In this document: piece after piece, positions 39,324 to 46,859 of the stretch | Position numbering within the stretch: position 1 is the first letter of the stretch | How the letters are laid out: each line of letters begins with the position of its first letter | Source of the DNA: Haloarcula japonica DSM 6131 | Lineage (GTDB): Archaea; Halobacteriota; Halobacteria; Halobacteriales; Haloarculaceae | Length of the DNA stretch: 64,000 nucleotides | NCBI RefSeq assembly: GCF_000336635.1 | Contig: NZ_AOLY01000039.1 | Span: 291,036 to 355,035, forward strand | Direction of reading: 5' to 3' | Translations under genes and position numbers: made by a program | Notes under the pieces: generated by a model | Seen by the model: the letters and a program-made list of their open reading frames with translations, nothing else | Told to the model about the DNA's origin: nothing | Databases searched by the model: none

Positions 39324-39984
39324 GGAAACCGCCGTTGATGCCGACAGTGTGGCCGACGCCGTCGCCGCCTTCGCCCGCGGCGAACCGGTGCTGATCCACG
39401 ACGCCGCCGACCGCGAAGGCGAGACCGACCTTATCTATCCGGCCGGCGCTGTCTCCTCCGAAGCCGTCGCCCGGATGCGCAACGACGCCGGCGGCCTCAT
39501 CTGCGTTGCGCTCTCGGACCGCGTTGCCGAGGCGCTGGAGCTACCGTTCATGCAAGAGGTCCTCGACCACCCGACGGCGGCCGACCACGACCTCGCCTAC
39601 GACGAGCGCTCCTCGTTCTCGCTGACGGTGAACCACCGCGACACGTTCACCGGCATCACCGACGACGACCGCTCGCTGACGATTCGGGAACTGGCTGCCG
39701 TCGCGGCGGACCCGGACCCGGACGTGTTCAGCGACGCCTTCCGGTCGCCAGGCCACGTCCACCTCCTCCGGGCGGCCCCGGACGGCCTTTCCGACCGCGA
39801 AGGTCACACTGAACTCGCGCTCGCGCTCGCGGCCGCGGCCGACCTGCCCGAGGCCGCCGTCGTCTGTGAGATGCTGGACGACGAGACCGGCGCGGCGCTG
39901 CCCCCGGCGGCGGCGCGGGCCTACGCCGAGCGTGAGGGACTGGTGTACGTCGAAGGCGCAAGCCTGCTAGAACGGTTCGACTGA
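39310..39984 (+). CDS. ribB: 3,4-dihydroxy-2-butanone 4-phosphate synthase RibB
   Basis: A 224-residue enzyme converting ribulose 5-phosphate to the four-carbon riboflavin precursor. [11 protein letters not shown] carries the metal/substrate acidic residues, and DFSVTVNHRDT-like [15 protein letters not shown] and [10 protein letters not shown] are the family blocks. ATG 39310 overlaps rbkR, so the two riboflavin genes are an operon probably controlled by the palindrome upstream of rbkR. The 39985-40122 gap holds no gene. Confidence 0.94.
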   Translation: MSRSEETAVDADSVADAVAAFARGEPVLIHDAADREGETDLIYPAGAVSSEAVARMRNDAGGLICVALSDRVAEALELPFMQEVLDHPTAADHDLAYDERSSFSLTVNHRDTFTGITDDDRSLTIRELAAVAADPDPDVFSDAFRSPGHVHLLRAAPDGLSDREGHTELALALAAAADLPEAAVVCEMLDDETGAALPPAAARAYAEREGLVYVEGASLLERFD

Positions 39985-40122
39985 AACTGGCGGCTGTAGC
40001 TGAGACATAATAGTCGCCACTCCGTAGCGCCAGGATTGTTGAGAGACCGGCATCCAACAGTATGAGAAGTGGGCAGCTACTGTTTATCGCCGATAGTCAC
40101 GGAACCGGACCGAGGTTGCAAG

Positions 40123-40353
40123 TCAGAAGGGTGTATCCGCCGCCGCTGCAAGTTGTCTGAGACCGCTGGCGACGAGGTACAGCGCCGCTCCAGTGAGCAA
40201 CGCGATACCCATGGCCCGAGAGAGCCCGGGGACCGGTGATTCGACGACACCGGAGAGATTGCGCGTGATGACCTCGGCCTGAATCAGGAGCAGGCCCAGC
40301 GGCAGCAACAGGACAGCGACGCTACGGTGGAGCGACCGCTTCAGCGAGGACAT
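40123..40353 (-). CDS. Small membrane protein, two helices
   Basis: A 76-residue protein beginning MSSLKRSLHRSVAVLLLPLG, with helices at about 10-28 and 48-66. ATG 40353 has CGCTTTAGTG about 28 bp upstream. It is divergent from ilvE. No function can be assigned. Confidence 0.6.
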   Translation of the reverse strand: MSSLKRSLHRSVAVLLLPLGLLLIQAEVITRNLSGVVESPVPGLSRAMGIALLTGAALYLVASGLRQLAAAADTPF

Positions 40354-40463
40354 GTACAGTGCGGAGGGCCAGATTTCACTAAAGCGTTTGTGGTCGGCGG
40401 GGCAGTCCCCTATACTGGACATCCGAGGCAATGCGATCCTGACCCACGGGGTATCGTCAACAC

Positions 40464-40470
40464 TCTTAAC
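40464..40470 (+). promoter_or_regulatory. TATA-like element of the ilvE transcript
   Basis: TCTTAAC is centred 26 bp before the ATG at 40493 and about 100 bp before the ilvE ATG. It predicts that transcription starts at the mini-ORF, not at ilvE. Confidence 0.55.
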
Positions 40471-40492
40471 CACGGGAATCAATGGGGTAGAT

Positions 40493-40570
40493 ATGACACA
40501 CGACGAGACAGCAGGAGGCATCACTCGCTGGCATCGAGACTGTCGACGTACCGGAGGGGTCGTGCGATGA
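40493..40570 (+). CDS. Leader mini-ORF coupled to ilvE (25 codons)
   Basis: ATG 40493 opens 25 codons ending TGA at 40568-40570, overlapping the ilvE ATG as ATGA. The peptide begins MTHDETAGGITRWHRDC and ends GGVVR. It has only one Ile and two Val codons, so it does not look like a classic branched-chain attenuator. The TATA-like element is correctly placed to make this the first codon of a leaderless mRNA. Chance remains possible because stops are rare in such G/C-rich sequence. Confidence 0.45.
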   Translation: MTHDETAGGITRWHRDCRRTGGVVR

Positions 40571-41499
40571 GCGACCGTCCGGAGATGTTCGAGGGGACCG
40601 AGCGTATCTGGATGGACGGCGAGTTCGTCGACTTCGAGGACGCACAGACCCACGTTCTCACGCACGCGCTGCACTACGGCACCGGCGTCTTCGAGGGTGT
40701 CCGCTGTTACGACACTGAACAGGGGCCGGCCATCTTCCGCTGGGAAGAACACCTCGACCGCCTGTACAAGTCCGCAAAGCCCTACGACCTCGACATCGAG
40801 TTCACCAAGGACGAACTCACTGAGGCGACGACAGAACTCATCGCGTCGGAAGGGTTCGAGTCGTGTTACATCCGCCCCATCGTCTACTACGGCTTCGACT
40901 CGCTCGGCGTGAGCCCGAAAGACTGTCCGACGAAGACCACCATCGCAGCGTGGCCGTGGGGCGCGTATCTAGGCGAGGAAGCGCTGGAGGAGGGCGTCGA
41001 CGTGATGGTGTCGTCGTGGCGTAAGCACGCCTCCAGCCAGATTCCGACCAACATCAAGACCACGGGGCTGTACGTCAACAGCATGCTCGCCGGCGAGGAG
41101 GCCCGCCGCAACGGCTACACCGAGGCCATCGTCCTGAACAAGGAGGGTAACGTCGCCGAAGGCCCGGGCGAGAACATCTTCATGGTCCGGGACGGCGAGA
41201 TCTACACCCCCGGATTGGCCGAGAGTATCCTCGAAGGCATCACCCGCAACACCGCAATCACGCTTGCCGAAGAGATGGGGTACACCGTCCACGAGGAGGC
41301 GACTATCTCCCGCGGTGAGCTATACACCGCTGACGAACTGTTCTTCACCGGGACAGCGGCGGAGGTCACGCCCATCCGGAGCGTCGACGACAACGAGATC
41401 GGCGAAGGGACGAAGGGGCCGGTCACCGACGAACTCCAGTCGGCCTTCTTCGACGTGATCGAGAGCGGCGACCGCGAAGAATGGTTCCACTACGTCTGA
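40567..41499 (+). CDS. ilvE: Branched-chain amino-acid aminotransferase IlvE
   Basis: A 310-residue class IV PLP aminotransferase making Leu, Ile and Val from keto acids. MDGEFVDFEDAQTHVLTHAL, HYGTGVFEGVR and NIKTTGLYVNSMLA (with the PLP lysine in NIKTT) plus EGPGENIFMV are the family blocks. The frame is open upstream to 40327 without homology; ATG 40567 is the family start. Translation probably depends on the 25-codon leader that overlaps it. Confidence 0.94.
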   Translation: MSDRPEMFEGTERIWMDGEFVDFEDAQTHVLTHALHYGTGVFEGVRCYDTEQGPAIFRWEEHLDRLYKSAKPYDLDIEFTKDELTEATTELIASEGFESCYIRPIVYYGFDSLGVSPKDCPTKTTIAAWPWGAYLGEEALEEGVDVMVSSWRKHASSQIPTNIKTTGLYVNSMLAGEEARRNGYTEAIVLNKEGNVAEGPGENIFMVRDGEIYTPGLAESILEGITRNTAITLAEEMGYTVHEEATISRGELYTADELFFTGTAAEVTPIRSVDDNEIGEGTKGPVTDELQSAFFDVIESGDREEWFHYV

Positions 41500-41518
41500 C
41501 GGTCGCTGAGCGGCGCTG

Positions 41519-42178
41519 TTAATCGTCCGCGATCTCTTCCTCGTCCGCGACCGGTATCGGCGTGGCGTTGCTGCGGTCGGTGTCGCCGAAGCCGGCACTG
41601 AGGATGCGTGTCAGGGCTTCCTCGACGCGTTCATCGATTTCCTCGTAGCGGTGCGGTTCGACCTCAACGACGTAGCCGGTCGTGATGTTCGGCGCTGTTG
41701 GCAGGAAGAGCACGTCACGGCCGTCGTCAGTCGTCTGCCCCGTTTTGAACGCCGTCATCCGCATCCCGTCCCACACTTCGAGTTTCACCGGCGCTTGGAG
41801 GTCTTCGGTTCCCCCGACAGCCGTCTCGACCGCCATCTTCGAGGCGTTGTACACCACCCGGAGCCCGGGGACGTGGTTCATCGCGTCGTCGATGGCCCGT
41901 TCGACGATGTCCCCGAAGGCCGTCCGCATCAGATAGCCGATGGAGAACACGATGAGGACGAAAATGATCAGCGTCGTGAACACCCGTGCGAGTTCGACAG
42001 ACGGCTCTCCCGAAGGGAGTCCAAGCGCCGACAGCAACTGGCTGTCGATGGCGTCGATGACCGCTGCGGACGCGAGAATCGAGTAGAGATAGAGAATGAC
42101 GTACGCTGTCACCAGAAGCGGCAACAGGATAATAAGGCCGCTCGCGAAATCGCGCTTCCACGACGTTGAGGAGGCCAT
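41519..42178 (-). CDS. DUF502 membrane protein
   Basis: A 219-residue protein with two N-terminal helices (about 12-38 and 65-88) followed by a soluble beta-rich DUF502 domain: VPGLRVVYNASKMAVETAVG, FKTGQTTDDGRDVLFLPTAP and TTGYVVEV. Family function unknown. GCTCATATCC about 27 bp upstream of the ATG at 42178 is the likely promoter. It converges on ilvE. Confidence 0.88.
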   Translation of the reverse strand: MASSTSWKRDFASGLIILLPLLVTAYVILYLYSILASAAVIDAIDSQLLSALGLPSGEPSVELARVFTTLIIFVLIVFSIGYLMRTAFGDIVERAIDDAMNHVPGLRVVYNASKMAVETAVGGTEDLQAPVKLEVWDGMRMTAFKTGQTTDDGRDVLFLPTAPNITTGYVVEVEPHRYEEIDERVEEALTRILSAGFGDTDRSNATPIPVADEEEIADD

Positions 42179-42281
42179 ACAGATATCTATCGGGCGCGGG
42201 ATATGAGCGCTTTCCTTTACTGTGTGAACTACTACTCACACGGTTTCTGACGGAGGAGTGTGACGGGAACCACCGCTGCGG

Positions 42282-43457
42282 CTACCACTCGGCGACGCTG
42301 CCGTCGTCGTGTCGCCAGACCGGGTTGTGCCAGTCGACCTCCTGTTGGGACTGTTCCCGGAGGAACGCCTCGTCGATGTCGATTCCGAGGCCAGGGTCGG
42401 TGGGCACGGTGACGAACCCGTCCTCGTAGTCGAACACGGACGGGTCTTCGAGGTAGTCCAGCACGTCCGTCGTCTCGTTGTAGTGGATGTTGATGCTCTG
42501 CTCCTGGATGAGTGCGTTGGGCGAGCAGGCATCGACCTGCACACACGAGGCCAGCGCGACCGGACCGAGCGGACAATGGGGGGCCATCGCTACGTCGTAG
42601 GCCTCGGCCATCGACGCGATCTTGTACACCTCGGTGATGCCGCCGGCGTGGGAGAGGTCCGGCTGGATCACGTCGACGGCGCCGTCCTCGAACACCTCCT
42701 TGTAGTCCCACCGCGAGTACATCCGCTCGCCGGTCGCGATGGGAATGTCGGTGTGGGCCGCGAGCGCCGGCAGCGCGTCGTTGTGCTCTGGCAGCACCGG
42801 CTCCTCGATGAACATCGGCTCGTGGGGCTCTAGCGCGGACGCCAGGCGCTTGACCATCGGCTTCGTGACGCGGCCGTGGAAGTCGACGCCGATGTCGACC
42901 TCGGGACCGACGGCCTCTCTGACCTCCCGGAGGCGAGTCGCGGCGGCCTCGACCGCCGCCGGGTTGTCGACGCGCTCGATTTCGGGCGTCGCGTTCATCT
43001 TCAGCGCCGTGAACCCGGCGTCGACCTGCTCCTGTGCGGCGCTGGCCACGTCGGATGGCTCGTCGCCGCCGATCCACTGGTACACCCGAATCCGGTCCCG
43101 GGCCTGGCCGCCAAGTAGCTGGTGGACCGGCGCGCCGAGTTGCTTGCCCTTGATGTCCCACAGCGCCTGGTCGATGCCGGCGATAGCGGACATCAAGACC
43201 GGGCCGCCGCGGTAGAAGCCACCGCGATACATCGCCTGCCAGTGGTCCTGAATGTTCTCAGGGTTCTTCCCAACGAGATAGCTGTCCAGCAGTTCCTCGA
43301 CGCCCGCACGCACCGTATGCGCCCGTCCCTCAACAACGGGCTCGCCCCAGCCGACGGTGCCGTCGGCCGTCTCCAGTCGGAGGAAGAGCCAGCGGGGCGG
43401 CACCTCGAACAGTTCGTAGTCGACGATGCGGTTGCCGCTCGCGTCCTCGGCTGTCAT
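42282..43457 (-). CDS. Sugar-acid dehydratase, DgoD-like (galactonate/gluconate dehydratase family)
   Basis: A 391-residue enolase-superfamily enzyme. Near-identical blocks to E. coli DgoD are visible: PPRWLFLRLET, GWGEPVVEGRAHTV, GGPVLMSAIAGIDQALWDIK, DFHGRVTKPM, FIEEPVLPEH, PDLSHAGGITE and the ending RHDDGSVAEW. Metal ligands lie in DFHG, IEEP and GERM. It should dehydrate D-galactonate or D-gluconate to the 2-keto-3-deoxy acid. Close likeness to a bacterial enzyme suggests old transfer. ATG 43457 overlaps the stop of a 31-codon leader; TGACAC palindromes lie upstream. Confidence 0.88.
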   Translation of the reverse strand: MTAEDASGNRIVDYELFEVPPRWLFLRLETADGTVGWGEPVVEGRAHTVRAGVEELLDSYLVGKNPENIQDHWQAMYRGGFYRGGPVLMSAIAGIDQALWDIKGKQLGAPVHQLLGGQARDRIRVYQWIGGDEPSDVASAAQEQVDAGFTALKMNATPEIERVDNPAAVEAAATRLREVREAVGPEVDIGVDFHGRVTKPMVKRLASALEPHEPMFIEEPVLPEHNDALPALAAHTDIPIATGERMYSRWDYKEVFEDGAVDVIQPDLSHAGGITEVYKIASMAEAYDVAMAPHCPLGPVALASCVQVDACSPNALIQEQSINIHYNETTDVLDYLEDPSVFDYEDGFVTVPTDPGLGIDIDEAFLREQSQQEVDWHNPVWRHDDGSVAEW

Positions 43458-43549
43458 TTCAACGTCCCCCAGACTGTGTCATGTGACTTAGTCTCACGGA
43501 AAGCGCTACGTGGCGGTTCAAGACGCTCTACGGCGATTTTTCCGCTCAT
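43454..43549 (-). CDS. Leader mini-ORF coupled to the dgoD-like gene (31 codons)
   Basis: On the minus strand ATG 43549 opens 31 codons ending AAATGA, whose TGA overlaps the dehydratase ATG. The peptide begins MSGKIAVERLEPPRSAF and is basic. A CTAAATAA TATA element (43571-43578) is centred 26 bp upstream of this ATG, not of the dehydratase. It is the longest of three such leaders in the window. The second half overlaps a 22-bp imperfect palindrome at 43472-43493. Confidence 0.5.
   Translation of the reverse strand: MSGKIAVERLEPPRSAFRETKSHDTVWGTLK
43472..43493. promoter_or_regulatory. Imperfect palindrome with TGAC core upstream of the dgoD-like gene
   Basis: A 22-bp inverted repeat with arms GACTGTGTCA and TGACTTAGTC, eight of ten positions complementary. 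TCATGTGAC within it (43479-43487) recurs at 43546-43554. It overlaps the predicted mini-ORF, so it would be downstream of the transcript start. Confidence 0.4.
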
Positions 43550-43564
43550 GTGACAGACCATAGG

Positions 43565-43589
43565 TGACACTTATTTAGTCGTTGTGTCA
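43565..43589. promoter_or_regulatory. TGACAC inverted repeat around the TATA box
   Basis: TGACAC at 43565-43570 and GTGTCA at 43584-43589 flank CTAAATAA (reverse strand) by a few bases each side. A regulator bound here would cover the core promoter. The same TGAC/GTCA words recur downstream (43472-43493, 43546-43554). Confidence 0.45.
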
Positions 43590-43650
43590 TTCCCAAAGCG
43601 TCCTCAGCCGCCAATATCCCGCTCAGCCCTCGAATTGAGTGCCGATGACC

Positions 43651-44535
43651 CTACCGCTCACGATGGCGCTCCCACGTGCGGACGAGCCCGGCAAGCGTCT
43701 CGTTCACGGGCACCGGTTCCGTCGCGGTATCGACGACGTAGCCGTTGATGGCGTCTATCTCGGTTTGCTGACCGGCCGAGATATCCTGATACATCGACGA
43801 GTGATTGGCGGCGGTGTCATCGACGACACGCTCGACGAGCGACACCGCACGCTCGTCGGGGAGGTCGATGTCCTGTTCGCGGGCAACAGCAGCTGTCTCA
43901 CGGGCGGCGTCCGCGGCGATAGCGTCGGCCGGCGGGTCGGCCAGCGCGCCGTTCTCCACCCGGGCGAGCGCCGTCACCGCGTTGATGCCGGCATTGACCG
44001 CGAGTTTCTCCCAAAGGCGGGTCGGCATGTCCGCCGCGACGGTCGTCTCGATGCCCGCTGCACGGAACGCCGCTCCGACATCGTCGGCGACTGCGGACCG
44101 GCCGCCGTTGCGGTCCCCCAGCACGATTTCGCCGCGGCCGGTGAACGCGACGGTACCCGGCTCTCGAAGTCGCGCGCCGTAGGAGCACGTCCCTGCCAGC
44201 ACCGGACAGTCGAGTTCGGCGGCCAACTGCGACTCGTTGCCCATTCCGTTCTGCAGCGAGAGACAGGCGTCGAGGGCGCAGTCCGCGAGGTCCGTCGCAA
44301 CGGCGGCGGTGTCGTAGGCCTTGACCGTCACCAGTGCGAGGTCGGCACGGTCCGGCACCACCGTCTGTGCGTTCGGGTGGACCCGAAACTCCTCGGTCCC
44401 GACGACGGAAAGGCCACGCTCGGTAACGGCGCTCACGTGTGGCTCGCGGCCCACGAGCGTCACGTCGTGTTCGCGGGCGAGCAGGCCACCGACGAGGCTG
44501 CCGAGGCTCCCGGCTCCGACGACGGCGATATCCAT
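43651..44535 (-). CDS. panE: 2-dehydropantoate 2-reductase PanE
   Basis: A 294-residue NADPH-dependent ketopantoate reductase for pantothenate/CoA synthesis. The N-terminal Rossmann fold begins MDIAVVGAGSLGSLVGGLLA; LSLQNGMGNE and LWEKLAVNAGINAVTALAR carry the catalytic Lys and Asn regions. The frame is open to 44967, but ATG 44535 is the family start; a GGTTTTTGTC element lies about 28 bp upstream. It ends about 100 bp before the dgoD-like promoter. Confidence 0.92.
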   Translation of the reverse strand: MDIAVVGAGSLGSLVGGLLAREHDVTLVGREPHVSAVTERGLSVVGTEEFRVHPNAQTVVPDRADLALVTVKAYDTAAVATDLADCALDACLSLQNGMGNESQLAAELDCPVLAGTCSYGARLREPGTVAFTGRGEIVLGDRNGGRSAVADDVGAAFRAAGIETTVAADMPTRLWEKLAVNAGINAVTALARVENGALADPPADAIAADAARETAAVAREQDIDLPDERAVSLVERVVDDTAANHSSMYQDISAGQQTEIDAINGYVVDTATEPVPVNETLAGLVRTWERHRER

Positions 44536-44623
44536 ACCGACGAGCAGGGACGGCCCGGACAAAAACCCATCACCGGCAGGCGAAATCAGCACGCACTTGG
44601 CTGTGAGTGGTGAACCAACGAGT

Positions 44624-45181
44624 ATGGGCGACTCCGACGACGCCGAGGCAGTAGTTCGGGCCATCGACGAAATCGGTATCGACCGACTGACCGAGACAAT
44701 CGTCACGGCGTGGGAGGGCATCGGTGGCGGCGTCAAACCGGGGCCGACCTGGCCGGAAGACGAAACCAGGCGTGGGTTCGAACTGGCCGACCCCGACGAG
44801 GCGGTCGGGCTGGACGTGCTCGCAGCGGTGCTGGACGCGTCACCGCGATCCCCCGCAAAAGCGTTCGTCCACCTCGGTGTCGGACGGCGAGACACCCCCC
44901 AGCACGAACGGTTTGCTGTCGAGACACTCGCGGGCCACACCGACGTTTCGGCTACCGATACACACACGACTGGGACGGTGCCGATGACGGCAGAGACGTT
45001 CGACGCGCTGGCGCGAGTCTATGGGGGGACACTGGTGTACGTCGTCATCGGTGACGAGGACGGACGGGCGATTCTCGAACTCGACTGGACGACGCTCCGG
45101 TTCTCGCTCCCGCCGTCGGCCGCCGAGACAGTACAGGAGACAGTCGGACTGGCCGTCGCAGAGCGATTCGAGCAGACGTAA
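44624..45181 (+). CDS. Haloarchaeal protein of unknown function
   Basis: A 185-residue acidic protein starting MGDSDDAEAVVRAIDEIGID. It has an alpha-helical N-terminal third and a beta-rich C-terminal half (GTLVYVVIGDEDGRAILELD). I recognise no domain. ATG 44624 lies 88 bp divergent from panE. Codon bias is strongly haloarchaeal, so it is surely coding. Confidence 0.7.
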   Translation: MGDSDDAEAVVRAIDEIGIDRLTETIVTAWEGIGGGVKPGPTWPEDETRRGFELADPDEAVGLDVLAAVLDASPRSPAKAFVHLGVGRRDTPQHERFAVETLAGHTDVSATDTHTTGTVPMTAETFDALARVYGGTLVYVVIGDEDGRAILELDWTTLRFSLPPSAAETVQETVGLAVAERFEQT

Positions 45182-45229
45182 TCACTGCCACGTATACGGT
45201 CGGTGGTTCCAGACAGCCACCGAGCCGTC

Positions 45230-45532
45230 TCAATCTTCCTGCCAGTAGTAGATGTCCTCTTTTGGCGCGTTGCAGGACGGGCATTCGTCGGGGATGTCCT
45301 CTATCTGTCCCATTTCGCCGCATTCCCAGCAGCGCCACATCAGTTCGGCCTCGCCCGCGGCCCCGGCGCTGAGATGCTCGCTCGACATCGCTTCGATGCC
45401 GTCCTCGACCGTGACGTAGAACCCGTGTTCGTCGAACCCGCGGATGGTTCCGAGTTCGTTACCGTCCTCGTCGTACACCGTCTGTCCGAACGAATACTCC
45501 TCGCTTTCGATGTTCGTTGTCATGTCAGCCAT
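45230..45532 (-). CDS. Rubredoxin-like zinc/iron-ribbon protein
   Basis: A 100-residue protein. An N-terminal beta-rich segment (FGQTVYDEDGNELGTIRGFD, a PRC-barrel-like strand pattern) is followed by a rubredoxin-type knuckle pair: WRCWECGEMG and DECPSCNAPKEDIYYW. The spacing and APKEDIYYW tail resemble rubredoxin-like domains of rubrerythrins, binding Fe or Zn. CATTTAACAC lies about 31 bp upstream. Function unknown, electron transfer possible. Confidence 0.8.
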   Translation of the reverse strand: MADMTTNIESEEYSFGQTVYDEDGNELGTIRGFDEHGFYVTVEDGIEAMSSEHLSAGAAGEAELMWRCWECGEMGQIEDIPDECPSCNAPKEDIYYWQED

Positions 45533-45650
45533 ACATAGAGCTAGTCGGTCCGAGATGTGTTAAATGCTAGCGTGAGCCGAGAATTGCATGATCAACGAGC
45601 CGACCGAGGGAGAGAAGATCGCCCAGTCAGCCCCTGAGACGCCTGCGTCG

Positions 45651-46859
45651 CTACCGCGAGAACAGGCTGTTGTGGACCGGCGCGAAGTCGCTCTCCTGGG
45701 AGTCCTCGACAACCGAGTCGGTGACGGCGTTGCCGTCGACGCCGGCATCGAGGAAGTCCGCGAGCGGTGGCCCGACGTTGTCCGGTTCGACCAGAAACGC
45801 GTCGTGGCCGTGGTCGGAGTCGATGACGTGGTGGGCGACGTTCGCCTCAGCCTCCCGAAGCGAGTCGGCCAGTGCCTCGGCCTGCTGGGTGGTGAAGTGC
45901 CAGTCGGCGGTAAAGGACATCACCAGCGCGTCGCCATCGAAGGCCGCCAGTGCGTTCGCGTCGGACTCGAACCCGGCGGCGAGGTCGTAGTTGTCCATCG
46001 CACGGGTCAGGTAGAGGTAGCTGTTGGCGTCGAAGCGCTCGGTGAACTTCTCGGCGTTGTAATCGAGGTACGACTCCACGTCGCGGTACGGGAAGAACGC
46101 GCCCGCGGCGTCAGTCGGGAACGTGCGAACGGCATCCCGGCCGGCGGCGCGGCGGCCGAACCGCCGCTCCATCGACGCCTTCGAGAGGTACATCACGTGG
46201 CCCAGTTGGCGGGCCAGCGCCAGGCCGTCGCTGGGCGGGTCCTGGTCCTCGCCGTAGTAGTGGCCCTGGTTCCAGTTCGGGTCGGTCGTGATGGCTCGCC
46301 GGGCGATGGCATCGAGCGAGAGGCACTGTGTGTCCAGTCGCGCGGCCGCGGCGATGGGAACGATACGGTCGACGTGGTCCGGGTGGCGCTTAGCCCACTC
46401 CAAGACGTTCATGCCGCCGACGCTGCCGCCGACGACGGCGTGGAGGTGCGGAATCCCGAGTTCGTCAAGGAGTGCTCGCTGGGCTTCAGTCCAGTCTGTG
46501 ACGGTGACCGGCGGGAAGTCAGTGCCGTAGGGCTCACCCGTCTCCGGGTTCTCGCTTTTCGGTCCCGTCGAGCCGTAACAGGAGCCCGGGACGTTCGCAC
46601 AGACGACGTAGTACTCCGTGGTGTCGATGGCCTTGCCCGGCCCGACGATGTCGTCCCACCAGGCGCGGGCCTGATCGGCACTGTCGACCCGGTCGCGGCC
46701 GGCGACGTGGGCGCTGCCGGTCAGGGCGTGACAGACCAGCACCGCGTTGTCGCCGTCGAACTCCCCGTAGGCCTCATAGGTAATTTCCAGATCCGGAATC
46801 GTCTCCCCGCAGTCGAACTCGAACTCACCGAGCGAGACGGTGTCGTGGTCGACGTTCAT
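45651..46859 (-). CDS. metX: Homoserine O-acetyltransferase MetX
   Basis: A 402-residue alpha/beta-hydrolase acetylating homoserine for methionine synthesis. S146 in [10 protein letters not shown] is the nucleophile; the usual Met after Ser is Val. [29 protein letters not shown] and the C-terminal [10 protein letters not shown] supply the oxyanion and catalytic His regions. ATG 46859 overlaps the metY stop (ATGA), so the pair is one operon. A longer upstream frame is excluded by that overlap. Confidence 0.94.
   Translation of the reverse strand: MNVDHDTVSLGEFEFDCGETIPDLEITYEAYGEFDGDNAVLVCHALTGSAHVAGRDRVDSADQARAWWDDIVGPGKAIDTTEYYVVCANVPGSCYGSTGPKSENPETGEPYGTDFPPVTVTDWTEAQRALLDELGIPHLHAVVGGSVGGMNVLEWAKRHPDHVDRIVPIAAAARLDTQCLSLDAIARRAITTDPNWNQGHYYGEDQDPPSDGLALARQLGHVMYLSKASMERRFGRRAAGRDAVRTFPTDAAGAFFPYRDVESYLDYNAEKFTERFDANSYLYLTRAMDNYDLAAGFESDANALAAFDGDALVMSFTADWHFTTQQAEALADSLREAEANVAHHVIDSDHGHDAFLVEPDNVGPPLADFLDAGVDGNAVTDSVVEDSQESDFAPVHNSLFSR

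Noticed and set aside
40062-40160. Short plus-strand frame starting MRSGQLLFIADSHG that overlaps the end of the 76-residue membrane gene.
   Set aside because: No TATA element at a suitable distance and it runs antisense into a better-supported gene.
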